A stretch of 64,000 bases of DNA from DATBJJ01 sp963750915 (lineage in GTDB: Bacteria > Acidobacteriota > Vicinamibacteria > Vicinamibacterales > 2-12-FULL-66-21), in contig CAVVSF010000002.1 in assembly GCA_963750915.1 (NCBI GenBank), forward strand, positions 372,001 to 436,000. The letters are read 5' to 3'. Within the stretch, counting starts at the first letter, position 1, and each line of letters begins with the position of its first letter. This document shows positions 43,532-51,825 of this stretch, one piece after another. The notes beneath the pieces are model-generated. The model made no database searches, was not told where the DNA came from, and worked only from the letters and a program-made list of their open reading frames with translations. Made by a program: the position numbers and the translations under genes.

Positions 43532-44668
43532 CTAACGGCTTACCGATATCGTCGCGCGGTACTCGCCGGCGTTATCGGCGAAGTGGTCGTCGTTGACGGA
43601 CAGATACAACCGGCCGCTCGCGGGCGCGACGAACGTGCGGCGATTGCCGACGAGCACGGGCGCGCCGTTGTTGATTCGCGCGATCAAGGCGCCGGCCGGG
43701 TCGTTGCGCAGCGGCGCTGAGTCGGCTCGGCGGCCGGTGCGCGAGCCGGCCGGTTCGGCGATGTCGTTGCCGTTGCCGCTGAGCGTCACGGTGCCGCTCG
43801 CGTCAATCGAGATACGATCCCCGCGACTGACAGTGATGCCGGTGTCTACCCAGCCGCGCGCGGCTTCGACGACGATCCCCCGGCCCGAGGTGCCTGCGGT
43901 GCCCACCGCACCGCCGCTCGCCCCCTGGAGCTCGGTGTTGGTCAGCTCACGCCGAGTGAGCCGGCCGTCGCCGTTCTGGTCCTGCTGCGCGAAGCTGCGG
44001 CGCGACCACTGCCACTCGTCCGTCGTGATCGCGTTGTCGTTGTTGTTGTCGAGGCCGCCGAAGAGATCGGACTGGTCGGCGTCGTCGCCGACAACTTCCG
44101 TCCGGCTGAGGACGCCGTCGTCGTTGCGGTCCAGCCACTCGAACGCGTCGCGGCTCGCGTGCCACTCCGACCGCTCGACGCGGCCGTTGTTGTTGGCGTC
44201 GAGGTATTCGAAACGATCTTCGCGATCCGCGTCGACGTCGGAGCCGAGAAACTCGGCGCGCGTCAGCACGCCGTCGTCGTCGACGTCGGCGCGGATGAAG
44301 CCTTCGCGGTCGTAGAACCACTCTGCCCGCTGAACCCGCCCGTCGCGGTTTCGATCGAGAGTGGTGAAGCCGCGCTCGGTCCAGTTGCGGAACTCGGGCC
44401 GGCGCGTCTGATCGAAGTCCTCCTCGACCGCTTGACGTGAAGCGCCCGGCCGGACCTCGTCGCCCGACAGGATGCCGTCGCCGTTCCAGTCATGCCGACG
44501 GAACGACTGGTCACTGCCGCGCCACTCTGCGCGTGCGATCCTGCCGTCGCGATTCGCGTCCATTCCCTCGAATCGCATCTGCGCCTGCTGCGGCTCGCCG
44601 GCGGCCGCCAGCGCCACGCCACTGAAGCCCATCCATATCGCCGTGACTATTAATCCTCGATGTTTCAT
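43532..44668 (-). CDS. secreted protein with eight EF-hand loops and a PA-IL-like C-terminal domain
   Basis: 378 residues. Signal peptide about 1-22. Eight EF-hand-type calcium loops can be counted, such as DANRDGRIARAE, DWNGDGILSGDE, DRNRDGRVQRAE and DQNGDGRLTRRE; most keep the 1-3-5-12 acidic pattern, the seventh is atypical (DNNNDNAITTDE). The last ~110 residues (WVDTGITVSRGDRISIDAS, AGALIARINNGAPVLVG, RLYLSVNDDHFADNAGEY) resemble the galactose- and calcium-binding PA-IL lectin fold. Start MKHRGLIV has AGGGAGG about 9 bases upstream. Confidence 0.88.
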   Translation of the reverse strand: MKHRGLIVTAIWMGFSGVALAAAGEPQQAQMRFEGMDANRDGRIARAEWRGSDQSFRRHDWNGDGILSGDEVRPGASRQAVEEDFDQTRRPEFRNWTERGFTTLDRNRDGRVQRAEWFYDREGFIRADVDDDGVLTRAEFLGSDVDADREDRFEYLDANNNGRVERSEWHASRDAFEWLDRNDDGVLSRTEVVGDDADQSDLFGGLDNNNDNAITTDEWQWSRRSFAQQDQNGDGRLTRRELTNTELQGASGGAVGTAGTSGRGIVVEAARGWVDTGITVSRGDRISIDASGTVTLSGNGNDIAEPAGSRTGRRADSAPLRNDPAGALIARINNGAPVLVGNRRTFVAPASGRLYLSVNDDHFADNAGEYRATISVSR

Positions 44669-44871
44669 GGCCACTGCCTCCCTCCGCTCCCAGGAGGGCA
44701 GAAACCATGCCGTCTCGGCAACGCTAAACAGGCCGTGTTTCGCGCGAATCGTCATGCGCTCGAGCTTGCGAGAGGCGCGGCCGTTCTCAATTTTGGTCAG
44801 CCGCTCGCCGATCGATTCCGATCGAGATCACCGGCCGACGGCTGGCACGAGACCACTGCCGGGCCTGGTTC

Positions 44872-45393
44872 TCATCTCGACAATACGCCGGCCTCGGCCG
44901 CCTGGTTCGCACGCTGCAGCGCGTCAGGCATGACGAACTCGTGTTCGGGGTGCCGCACGGTCAGTACCGGGCACGGCGCCTGCCGGATGACCTTGTCGGC
45001 GACGCTGCCCATCAGCACGCGGTCGAGGGCGCCGCGGCCAGTTGCGCCGACGACAATGATGTCAATCGCGGTCTCGCGGGCGTAATCCGCAATCTCTTTC
45101 GCCGTGCTGTGGCCCTCGCGCAGCACCGCGACTGCCTGCAGTTCCCGCCGGTCGTCCTCCCTGAGCGTGCTTTCGAGCTTTTCCCGGCCGGTCCGCGCGA
45201 TCTCCTCGCGGAACGCGCTCGGGGGCAGGAGGCCGGCGCCTTCGGCGTAGCTGAAACGACTGAAGTCGTCGACGACGTGCACGAGATGCAACTGCGCGTC
45301 GAACGTCCGCGCCAGGGCGCGGCCGTAGATGAGCGCGGTCTCGGCAACAGGACTGAAATCGGTAGCGACGAGCACCTTCTGGATGTTGATCAT
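44872..45393 (-). CDS. universal stress protein
   Basis: 173 residues. UspA fold: NIQKVLVATDFSPVAETALI at the start, VGATGRGALDRVLMGSVADKV near the end, ATP-binding type. Start has GAGGG 5 bases upstream. It diverges from the tandem UspA gene and shares an upstream element and sigma-54 control. Confidence 0.93.
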   Translation of the reverse strand: MINIQKVLVATDFSPVAETALIYGRALARTFDAQLHLVHVVDDFSRFSYAEGAGLLPPSAFREEIARTGREKLESTLREDDRRELQAVAVLREGHSTAKEIADYARETAIDIIVVGATGRGALDRVLMGSVADKVIRQAPCPVLTVRHPEHEFVMPDALQRANQAAEAGVLSR

Positions 45394-45458
45394 GATGCCC
45401 TCACATGGCGCCGTTGACTGAGGCTGGCGGCCGCAGTCTGTCACCGCAACGTCCGTAC

Positions 45459-45474
45459 CGCAAGAGACCGGCCT
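45459..45474 (-). promoter_or_regulatory. sigma-54 promoter of the uspA gene
   Basis: Minus strand AGGCCG-GTCTC-TTGCG, 66 bases before the ATG. Confidence 0.55.
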
Positions 45475-45502
45475 GCAGGGTGTGTTGAGTCGACCCGGCC
45501 GC

Positions 45503-45536
45503 CGGGATTTCTACGCACCGCCGCGCGAAAGTTCGC
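45503..45536. promoter_or_regulatory. putative activator site shared by divergent uspA genes
   Basis: CGGGATTTCTACGC, 6 bases, then GCGCGAAAGTTCGC. The halves read outward to both sigma-54 promoters, 28 and 88 bp away. Confidence 0.5.
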
Positions 45537-45624
45537 AGGCCCGGCCCCCCCGGTGCCGGCCGCGGCGGCCGACCACTTCGCAATAGCTGCGTCGCCGCGT
45601 CGCAGCACGCCGCGTGGCGAAGCA

Positions 45625-45640
45625 AGGCACGCGGATTGCA
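45625..45640 (+). promoter_or_regulatory. sigma-54 promoter of the tandem uspA gene
   Basis: AGGCAC-GCGGA-TTGCA, near-perfect consensus, 33 bases before the ATG. Confidence 0.78.
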
Positions 45641-45672
45641 CGACCTGGTGCGGAACCCATCCGGAGGCTGCC

Positions 45673-46620
45673 ATGAATGTTCGACCCTCGATCCTGTGCC
45701 CAATCGATTTCTCGGAGGCCTCCTCAGGCGCGCTGCGCTACGCGGTTTCGATCGCGACCCACTTCGCGACCCGCCTCATCGTCATGGCGGTGGAGGATCC
45801 GCTGCTGACCGAAGGGCTTGATCTCGGCGCCGGCATCGTCTGGAAGCCGGAAGATACCCAGCGTGAGATGCGGCACTTTGCCGAGAAGACCTTCGGTGAA
45901 GACGCGCCGATCGCCGCGGCCCTGGAATACGAGGTCGCCGTCGGCAAACCGGCGCCCGAGATCCTCAGGGTCGCGCGCGAGCGCTCGTGCGACCTGATCG
46001 TGATCAGCTCGCACGGGCTCACGGGCGCGCGCAAGCTGTTCTTCGGGTCGACGACGGAACGCGTGCTGCGTGAAACGACGCGGCCGGTGCTGATCACGCC
46101 GCCGCACGACCCGGGCCCACTGACGGTCGCCGATGCGAAGCGAATTGTCGGCCGGCTGATTGCGCCGGTGGATCTCTCTCCCGCGTCGACACGTCAGACG
46201 CAGGTCGCCCGCGCCATCGCCGAGGGACTCTCGGTTCCGTTGATCCTCGTCCATGTCGTCGAGCCGCTGAAGACACGGCTGGCGGCCCGGCTGCACGGGT
46301 CGAGCGTCGAGCAGAATCGCCGGGCGGTGGCCGAGGACGGCCTGAACGAGCTGCTGGCGACGGTTCCGCGCCGGCTTCACGCCGAGGGCCTGGTAGCCTA
46401 CGGCGATCCCGCCGAGGAAGTGGCAAAGGTGGCGCAGGATCGACGCGCCGGCATGATCGTGGTCGGACTGCACGGCTCACCGCTTCTCGGGCCGCGGATG
46501 GGCTCCGTCACTTACCGGCTGCTGTGCCTGGCGCACTCGCTGATCCTCGCCCTGCCGCCGACCGACCAGCCGCTGCCAGAGCCCCTGGCGATCGATGCTC
46601 TGGCCAGCGGCATCGTTTGA
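45673..46620 (+). CDS. tandem universal stress protein
   Basis: 315 residues with two UspA domains, about 4-148 and 165-290. The first keeps the ATP-binding glycines (SSHGLTGARKLFFGSTTERVL); the second is more divergent (GLHGSPLLGPRMGSVTYRLL). GGAGG lies 6 bases before the ATG. Ends near a hairpin pair and converges on HK2. It is in the proposed sigma-54 regulon. Confidence 0.92.
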   Translation: MNVRPSILCPIDFSEASSGALRYAVSIATHFATRLIVMAVEDPLLTEGLDLGAGIVWKPEDTQREMRHFAEKTFGEDAPIAAALEYEVAVGKPAPEILRVARERSCDLIVISSHGLTGARKLFFGSTTERVLRETTRPVLITPPHDPGPLTVADAKRIVGRLIAPVDLSPASTRQTQVARAIAEGLSVPLILVHVVEPLKTRLAARLHGSSVEQNRRAVAEDGLNELLATVPRRLHAEGLVAYGDPAEEVAKVAQDRRAGMIVVGLHGSPLLGPRMGSVTYRLLCLAHSLILALPPTDQPLPEPLAIDALASGIV

Positions 46621-46648
46621 CCTCTGACCGCCCTGTCGCCCCTCGTAG

Positions 46649-46692
46649 CGCGGAGCTTCAGCTCTGCGGCCGTGGCGGGGCTGAAGCCCCGC
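46649..46692. terminator. double hairpin between convergent genes
   Basis: CGCGGAGCTTCAGCTCTGCGG and GCGGGGCTGAAGCCCCGC, two stem-loops with opposite loop sequences (TTC and GAA), between the tandem uspA gene and HK2. It could be a terminator or a small dispersed repeat. Confidence 0.55.
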
Positions 46693-46714
46693 TCACGTCC
46701 CGCGGCAGTGGCTC

Positions 46715-47842
46715 TCAGCGGCGCTCAGAGTCCTCGCCTCGCGCCCGGGCGAGCGGCAGCGTCAGTTCCGCGATCGTGCCGCCGCCCGGACGATCGTGCA
46801 ACGCGACGGTTCCCTCCTGGAGCTCAATCAACCGTCTGACAATCGCCAGGCCGAGACCGGTCCCCGCCGTGCGCGTCGTGAAGAACGGCTCGAACACCCG
46901 TTCGCGGATCTCCTCGCCGATGCCCGGGCCGCGATCCGCGATGGCGAGCCGGCAGACGCCGTTGTCCGGCGCGGCGCTGACGTCCACCGCCGTACCGCCG
47001 CCTGCCTGGCAGGCGTTCATCAACAGGTTGAGCAGCGCCGCGCGCAGCATTTCGGGGTCGGCCCGCACCACGAGTCCGGACGGTATCTGTACCTCGATCG
47101 ACGGCACGATGTTGCCGGTCGCAGCACGCGCACTCGCGGCCGTCTCCCGGACCACGATCCCCAGCTCGATCGCCTGGAGGCGCGGCGCTTTCGGCCGGGC
47201 ATAGAGCAGCAGATCGTCGAGCTTGTCATTCAGCCCGTCGATACGCTGGATCATCGCGCCGATGATCTCGCGATCGCGCGGCTCGGCGCGTCGCCCGTCG
47301 AGCACCTGCAGCGAGGCACGCACACCAGCCAGCGGATTGCGGACTTCGTGGGCGACGACGGCGGCGAGCTGGCCGAGGTGCGCCAGCGCCGCTTGCTCGC
47401 GCAGCTGTCCCTCGGCGACCTTGCGTTGTGTGATGTCGCTGCGGATGGACAGGTACTGGCGCGGCTTGCCGCCGCCGTCGAGGAACGGCACGATCGTGGT
47501 GTCGACCCAGTAGATCGATCCGTCCCTGGCGCGGTTGCGGAGCTCGCCGCGCCAGACCCGCCCACGGGCAATCGTCCGCCAGAGCTCGCGGATGAACGCC
47601 TTCGGGTGGTAGCCCGAGTTGATGATGCGATGGTCCTGGCCGATCAGCTCGGCGCGGGAGTACTTCGAGATCTGGCAGAACTTGTCGTTGACATAGGTGA
47701 TCACGCCGCGGTGGTCCGTCGTTGCGACGATGGCGGCCTGGTCGAGGGCGTAGCGGATCTCGTCGAGGCTCTTGAGCGTCTCGGCCATCGCCTGCGTTGT
47801 CGCGGCCGCATTTCCGCGCGGCTCGGGTTCGCTAGTACTCAA
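46715..47842 (-). CDS. histidine kinase HK2, soluble PAS kinase
   Basis: 375 residues, no membrane segment. PAS (about 30-142, ITYVNDKFCQISKYSRAEL, GRVWRGELRNRARDGSIYWVD) resembles the FAD-binding PAS of Aer and NifL, with the Trp and NR-x-x-G pattern. HisKA with His165 (VVAHEVRNPLAG) and HATPase (GTGLGLAIVRRLIELQ) follow. RR2 lies 78 bases upstream on the same strand, so the two probably form one operon and a cognate pair. Redox sensing by FAD is inference. Confidence 0.92.
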   Translation of the reverse strand: MSTSEPEPRGNAAATTQAMAETLKSLDEIRYALDQAAIVATTDHRGVITYVNDKFCQISKYSRAELIGQDHRIINSGYHPKAFIRELWRTIARGRVWRGELRNRARDGSIYWVDTTIVPFLDGGGKPRQYLSIRSDITQRKVAEGQLREQAALAHLGQLAAVVAHEVRNPLAGVRASLQVLDGRRAEPRDREIIGAMIQRIDGLNDKLDDLLLYARPKAPRLQAIELGIVVRETAASARAATGNIVPSIEVQIPSGLVVRADPEMLRAALLNLLMNACQAGGGTAVDVSAAPDNGVCRLAIADRGPGIGEEIRERVFEPFFTTRTAGTGLGLAIVRRLIELQEGTVALHDRPGGGTIAELTLPLARARGEDSERR

Positions 47843-47920
47843 CGTGGCGTCCTGGGCCGGCCGCTGGTCGTGGTCGATACGAGCCGGGCGTCGTTCGTCA
47901 TGCAGCGCCTCGAACCGGAA

Positions 47921-49291
47921 TCAGTGGGGCTCCGGCGTCAGCGACAGCCCGAACTTCTCGATGCGATAGCGGATCTGGTCGCGATTGAGGCCGAGCAGCG
48001 CCCCGGCCCGCGTCTGGTTGCCACGGCAGCGCCGCAGTGCCTGCACGAGCAGGCTGCGCTCGAGCTGCTCGAGATCGACGCCGGCTGGCGGCAGCTCGAA
48101 CTCGCTGTCGGCACTGATCGCCGTCGTCAACGCCGGGAAGTCGCGGGCCTCGAGGCGGTCACTGTCGGAGAGGAGCATGGCGCGCTCGATGAGGTTGCGC
48201 AACTCGCGAACGTTGCCAGGCCAGCCGTAGGACTGCAGCAACGCGTACGCCGCCGGGGTCGCTCCGAGGACGCGCTTCCGGAACTCGGTGTTGAACGCGT
48301 CGATGAAATACTCGGCCAGCAGCGGGATGTCCTCGGGGTGCTGCCGCAGCGGCGGCACGGCGATCGGCAGCACGTTCAAGCGGAAGAACAGGTCGGCGCG
48401 GAACGCATGACTGGCGACCTCCTTCGCCAGGTCGCGATTCGTCGCCGCAATCACCCTGACGTCGACGTGGATGTCGGCCGCGCCGCCGACGCGCTTGAAG
48501 CTCTTCTCCTCGAGGAAGCGCAGCAGCTTGGCCTGCAGCGCCGGCGTCATCTCGCCGATCTCGTCGAGGAAGACGGTACCGCCGTCGGCCGTCTCCAGCA
48601 GGCCTTTCTTCTGCACCCGCGCGTCGGTGAACGCGCCCCGCTCGTGGCCGAAGAGCTCGGCTTCGAGCAGTTGCTCCGGCAAGGCCGAGCACGTGATGTT
48701 CATGAATGGCGACGACGACCGATCGCTGGCGTAGTGAATGACCTTGGCGAGCAGGTCCTTGCCGGTGCCGCTCTCGCCCGTCAGGAGGACGGTCGAGGCC
48801 GGCGTCACGGCGACGCGGGCAACGAGGTGGCGAAGGGCGGTGATCGACGCCGACCCGCCGACGATCCGCTGCAGGCTGTAGGGGCGCGCCGCGTTCGAGC
48901 GAAACTGCCGGACTTCGCGCCGCAGCCGCGTCGTCTCGAGCGCCCGCGCCACCGTCGCCGCCACCTCGTCGAGATTGAACGGCTTGTTGGCGAAGTGATA
49001 GGCGCCGAGTTTCATCGCCTCGACGGCCGTCTCGACGCTCGCGAATGCCGTCAGGAGTATCACCAGGATGTCGTGGTCGAACTCCTTCATCTTGCGCAGG
49101 ACGGTTACGCCGTCGGTGTCAGGCAGGCGGTAGTCGAGGAGGACGAGGTCGACGCCTCCGCTCAACTGTTCGATCGCCGCCTTTCCGGTTTCGGCCTCGA
49201 GCACGTCGTAGCCGTCGGCCTTGAGCCGCTCGCTCAGAGACCAGCGGATCAGCGCTTCGTCGTCGACAATCAGAATCGTGGCTTTTGGCAT
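47921..49291 (-). CDS. sigma-54-dependent response regulator RR2 (NtrC family)
   Basis: 456 residues: receiver (1-115; phospho-acceptor Asp53), AAA+ (GESGTGKD, VFLDEIGE) and Fis-type HTH (GNQTRAGALLGLNRDQIRYRIEKFGL). The sigma-54 loop is GAFTDA, as in RR1, and the recognition helix is almost identical. It is the first gene of the RR2-HK2 operon. The promoter and upstream element are also almost identical to RR1's, so both regulators can be expected to control themselves and each other. Confidence 0.94.
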   Translation of the reverse strand: MPKATILIVDDEALIRWSLSERLKADGYDVLEAETGKAAIEQLSGGVDLVLLDYRLPDTDGVTVLRKMKEFDHDILVILLTAFASVETAVEAMKLGAYHFANKPFNLDEVAATVARALETTRLRREVRQFRSNAARPYSLQRIVGGSASITALRHLVARVAVTPASTVLLTGESGTGKDLLAKVIHYASDRSSSPFMNITCSALPEQLLEAELFGHERGAFTDARVQKKGLLETADGGTVFLDEIGEMTPALQAKLLRFLEEKSFKRVGGAADIHVDVRVIAATNRDLAKEVASHAFRADLFFRLNVLPIAVPPLRQHPEDIPLLAEYFIDAFNTEFRKRVLGATPAAYALLQSYGWPGNVRELRNLIERAMLLSDSDRLEARDFPALTTAISADSEFELPPAGVDLEQLERSLLVQALRRCRGNQTRAGALLGLNRDQIRYRIEKFGLSLTPEPH

Positions 49292-49326
49292 CGGTTAGAC
49301 CCGGCTGAGGGAACGCCAGGCCAGAC

Positions 49327-49342
49327 TGCAGCAGCAATGCCG
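49327..49342 (-). promoter_or_regulatory. sigma-54 promoter of the RR2-HK2 operon
   Basis: Minus strand CGGCAT-TGCTG-CTGCA, 35 bases before the ATG; compare RR1 (CGGCAC-CGCTG-CTGCA, 34 bases). Confidence 0.75.
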
Positions 49343-49393
49343 ACCGTCGCCTCTCATTTCTGGCCTGATTGTGACCGACGCCGCACCGGCGAT

Positions 49394-49427
49394 GGGGAAT
49401 ATTTCGCGGCGGCGCGGAAATGTCCCC
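49394..49427. promoter_or_regulatory. putative activator site, best inverted repeat
   Basis: GGGGAATATTTCGC, 6 bases, then GCGGAAATGTCCCC (reverse complement GGGGACATTTCCGC). It lies 51 bp upstream of the RR2 -24 element. Confidence 0.7.
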
Positions 49428-49455
49428 TTCAGCCGGAATGCTGGGGGTCAGGTCC

Positions 49456-49992
49456 TCATTTCCCGGCCGCCCGCGAATTGCGGGCCGCCGGGAAGGCGGT
49501 CGGGGCGCCGAGATCCAGAAACGCGGCGTGCTCCACCAGGCGACGGTAGAGGTGCCGGGTGTCAGGCGTCTCGACCGGTTCGCCGATTGACCCGCTGCTC
49601 GGGCGACGCCGGGCCGACGCCCTCCTGAACAGTCGGTCGTCCTGCTGCTGGTGACGCCGGCGGACGACGACGTAGTCGCGCGTCGCCCGCGCGAAGCGTG
49701 CGGCAGCCGACGCGACCCCGAGCTCCAGTGCGCCCAGCGCATCCTGCACCGCCGTGAGCGCCTGCCTGGCGGCGGCATGGTGGTCGAGGCAGGCCGACAA
49801 GGCGGGTTCGCCGTCATCCACCTGCGCCGCTTCGTATGCCGTGTCCTCCGCCAGCCGCAGGAAGACGACCGCGTCCCTCAGCATCGTCAGAGGCACGTGT
49901 TTGCGGGCGTCGAGGCGGTCGGCGGTCCGCTCGAGGATGTCCAGCACGTGATCGATCCGATCGCGCTCGTTCTCGAAGTCGTCGTTCGGCAT
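49456..49992 (-). CDS. hemerythrin-like (HHE) protein with degenerate metal site
   Basis: 178 residues. The helical pattern matches the hemerythrin HHE family: DRIDHVLDILERTADRL, then DHHAAARQALTAV and YVVVRRRHQQQDDRLF. The second-helix ligands, usually HHxxxE, read AYEAAQVDD, so part of the di-iron site is lost. Hemerythrin-like proteins bind O2, NO or iron; this one may not. Start MPNDDFEN has AGGAG 6-7 bases upstream. It diverges from the flavodoxin operon and shares its element. Confidence 0.75.
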   Translation of the reverse strand: MPNDDFENERDRIDHVLDILERTADRLDARKHVPLTMLRDAVVFLRLAEDTAYEAAQVDDGEPALSACLDHHAAARQALTAVQDALGALELGVASAAARFARATRDYVVVRRRHQQQDDRLFRRASARRRPSSGSIGEPVETPDTRHLYRRLVEHAAFLDLGAPTAFPAARNSRAAGK

Positions 49993-50033
49993 GAGGCGCT
50001 CCTGCGGTGTCATTTGCTGTCGTCCAGGACGCG

Positions 50034-50049
50034 TGCAATCAATGCGCCG
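50034..50049 (-). promoter_or_regulatory. sigma-54 promoter of the hemerythrin-like gene
   Basis: Minus strand CGGCGC-ATTGA-TTGCA, 41 bases before the ATG. Confidence 0.65.
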
Positions 50050-50100
50050 ACGCGAGCCTGCGACAGGCGCCGCAAATGCTCCGACCGGCCGATCGGTCGC

Positions 50101-50134
50101 GCGAAAATTCGCGCCGGTGCGAATTCTTTCGCGA
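50101..50134. promoter_or_regulatory. putative shared activator site
   Basis: GCGAAAATTCGCGC, then GCGAATTCTTTCGC as its inverted partner. It lies between the hemerythrin-like gene and the flavodoxin operon, 51 and 39 bp from the -24 elements. Confidence 0.5.
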
Positions 50135-50173
50135 ACGGTCGCCGGTTTGTTCGTTCGCGGGGCGCTGAAGGCG

Positions 50174-50189
50174 TGGCATCGACTGTGCT
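50174..50189 (+). promoter_or_regulatory. sigma-54 promoter of the flavodoxin operon
   Basis: TGGCAT-CGACT-GTGCT, correct spacing, 45 bases before the ATG. Confidence 0.6.
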
Positions 50190-50233
50190 CGTCTCTGTGT
50201 GCAGCCGCTTTATCTGATGAAGGGAAGGGCATC

Positions 50234-50836
50234 ATGTCTGCCGTACCGGTCTTCTATGCCACGACCGAAGGGCACACGCGGCGTATCGCTGAGACGATTG
50301 CCGGGATCTTGAGGGGCCAGGGCTTCGACAGCGAGGCGGTCCGGATCGCTGCGGGGATGCGACCGCCCGACTGGTCGACGATTGTCAGCGCCGTCGTCGG
50401 CGGCTCGCTGCATCGTGGAAAGCATCAATCGACGGTCGGCGCGTTTCTGCAGCGCGAGGCGGCTCACCTGAACCGGCTGCCGGCGTCGTTCTTTTCTGTC
50501 AGCTTGAGCGCAGGCTCCCGCAACCCGGCCGAAGTCGCTGCGGCGCGCGACATTGCCCTGGCGTGCGTCCGGTCGGCGCAGTGGACGCCGGCGAGGCTGG
50601 TGTGCTTTGCCGGCAAGCTCGCCTACACGCAGTACGGCGTCCTCACTCGCTGGCTGATGCGCCGCATCGCGGCCCGCGAAGGCGGCCCGACGGATACGAG
50701 CCGCGACCATGACCTCACGGACTGGGTCGCGGTGAGAGACTTCGCGCTGGCCGTTGCCGCTGATGCCCGACGGCTCGAGAGGTCGGTTCCTGCCGGCATG
50801 GAACCTGCTCTGTTCTGCGGCGAGGCCCTGTCATGA
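50234..50836 (+). CDS. flavodoxin-like protein (HemG-type)
   Basis: 200 residues. The N-terminus VPVFYATTEGHTRRIAETIA matches the FMN phosphate-binding loop of flavodoxins; the size and C-terminal pattern resemble HemG, a menaquinone-dependent protoporphyrinogen oxidase. AAGGGC precedes the ATG. First gene of an operon with DUF302, VIT and the P-type ATPase. Either haem synthesis or electron transfer is possible; function not fixed. Confidence 0.82.
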   Translation: MSAVPVFYATTEGHTRRIAETIAGILRGQGFDSEAVRIAAGMRPPDWSTIVSAVVGGSLHRGKHQSTVGAFLQREAAHLNRLPASFFSVSLSAGSRNPAEVAAARDIALACVRSAQWTPARLVCFAGKLAYTQYGVLTRWLMRRIAAREGGPTDTSRDHDLTDWVAVRDFALAVAADARRLERSVPAGMEPALFCGEALS

Positions 50837-51228
50837 CCTTCGACGAACAACGCCTGATCCTCGACCGGAGTTACGACGCCTCGCTGGACGCGGTTCTCGC
50901 CGCCCTCGTGCGCGAAGGCTTCGCCGTGAATCCGCTCGACGCCGGCGATCTCCATCGCCCGGGGTGCCCTGGTCCGGAACGCCGCTATGCCTCCCTCGAT
51001 GCGGTCCTGCCTGAATTCGCGTTCCGCACCAGCCGCGTCGGCGACACGACAGGCGGGTTCGGGTGCCGCGTCTCGATCTTCGAGCTGACGGTGTGGTGCA
51101 CGCTGGTCACGGTCGAGACACCGATGGCGCGGTATCCCGGTCTCTCGGCGTTGCTGCCGCGCGTGGCCGACCGCATCGAGCGTTTCGTGAACGCGCTCGT
51201 GCATGTCGGTGTCGTGACTGCCGCCTGA
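50833..51228 (+). CDS. DUF302 domain protein
   Basis: 131 residues. Overlaps the flavodoxin gene by 4 bases (ATGA), translation coupled. The pattern (LDAVLAALVREGFAV, FGCRVSIFELTVWCTL, RYPGLSALLPRVADRI) fits the DUF302 fold, a small alpha/beta protein with no known function that often lies near redox and metal genes. Confidence 0.7.
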   Translation: MTFDEQRLILDRSYDASLDAVLAALVREGFAVNPLDAGDLHRPGCPGPERRYASLDAVLPEFAFRTSRVGDTTGGFGCRVSIFELTVWCTLVTVETPMARYPGLSALLPRVADRIERFVNALVHVGVVTAA

Positions 51229-51260
51229 GGGCGCGGCCAGGGACGAGCGAGACGATTGCG

Positions 51261-51813
51261 ATGTCGAATCTTGCGCGCGCATCCACCCATCGGGAGCCGG
51301 TCGGTGCCAGGGAGGTGGCGCAGCATTACCTGCGCGATCTCGTCTACGGCGCCAATGACGGCATCATCACGACGTTTGCCGTCGTCGCGGGGGTCGCCGG
51401 CGGGGCACTGAGCGGCCGCGCCGTACTGATCATCGGCTTCGCGAACCTGGTCGCCGACGGGCTCTCGATGGGGGTCGGCAACTACCTCGGGATTCGGGCG
51501 CAGGAGAGCGCGCTCATGGCGCGTGGCCTGCCGGAAGAGGAAGCGCTGCCTGGTACGTCACGGCATCGCCACCTTCGCCGCGTTCGTCGTCGCCGGCGCG
51601 GTGCCCTTGATGCCCTACGTCGTGACGGCGCGCCACGGCCTGCTGCTTTCCACCTTGTTCACGCTCCTGGCGCTCTTCACCGTCGGCAGCCTGCGGTCGC
51701 TCGTCACCGTCGATCGGTGGTGGGCGGCTGGTCTCGAGATGCTCGGCCTTGGTGTCACCGTCGCGGCGGCGGCCTACGGCGTCGGAGCCCTGGCTGGCGC
51801 GATCGCCGGATAG
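51261..51813 (+). CDS. VIT-family membrane protein, apparent +1 frameshift
   Basis: The first frame reads MSNLARASTHREPVG ... DLVYGANDGIITTFAVVAG ... GLPEEEALP and then breaks. A second frame continues VRHGIATFAAFVVAGAVPLMPY and ends at 51813. One extra base near 51551 explains it; the joined protein would be 183 residues. VIT (CCC1-like) proteins transport Fe(II) or Mn(II) across membranes. It lies between DUF302 and the P-type ATPase in one operon. Confidence 0.8.
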
Positions 51814-51825
51814 CGGAGGGACGGC

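Noticed and set aside
46796..49549. Plus-strand frame of about 917 codons opposite HK2 and RR2
   Set aside because: Antisense shadow of two well-defined signalling proteins.
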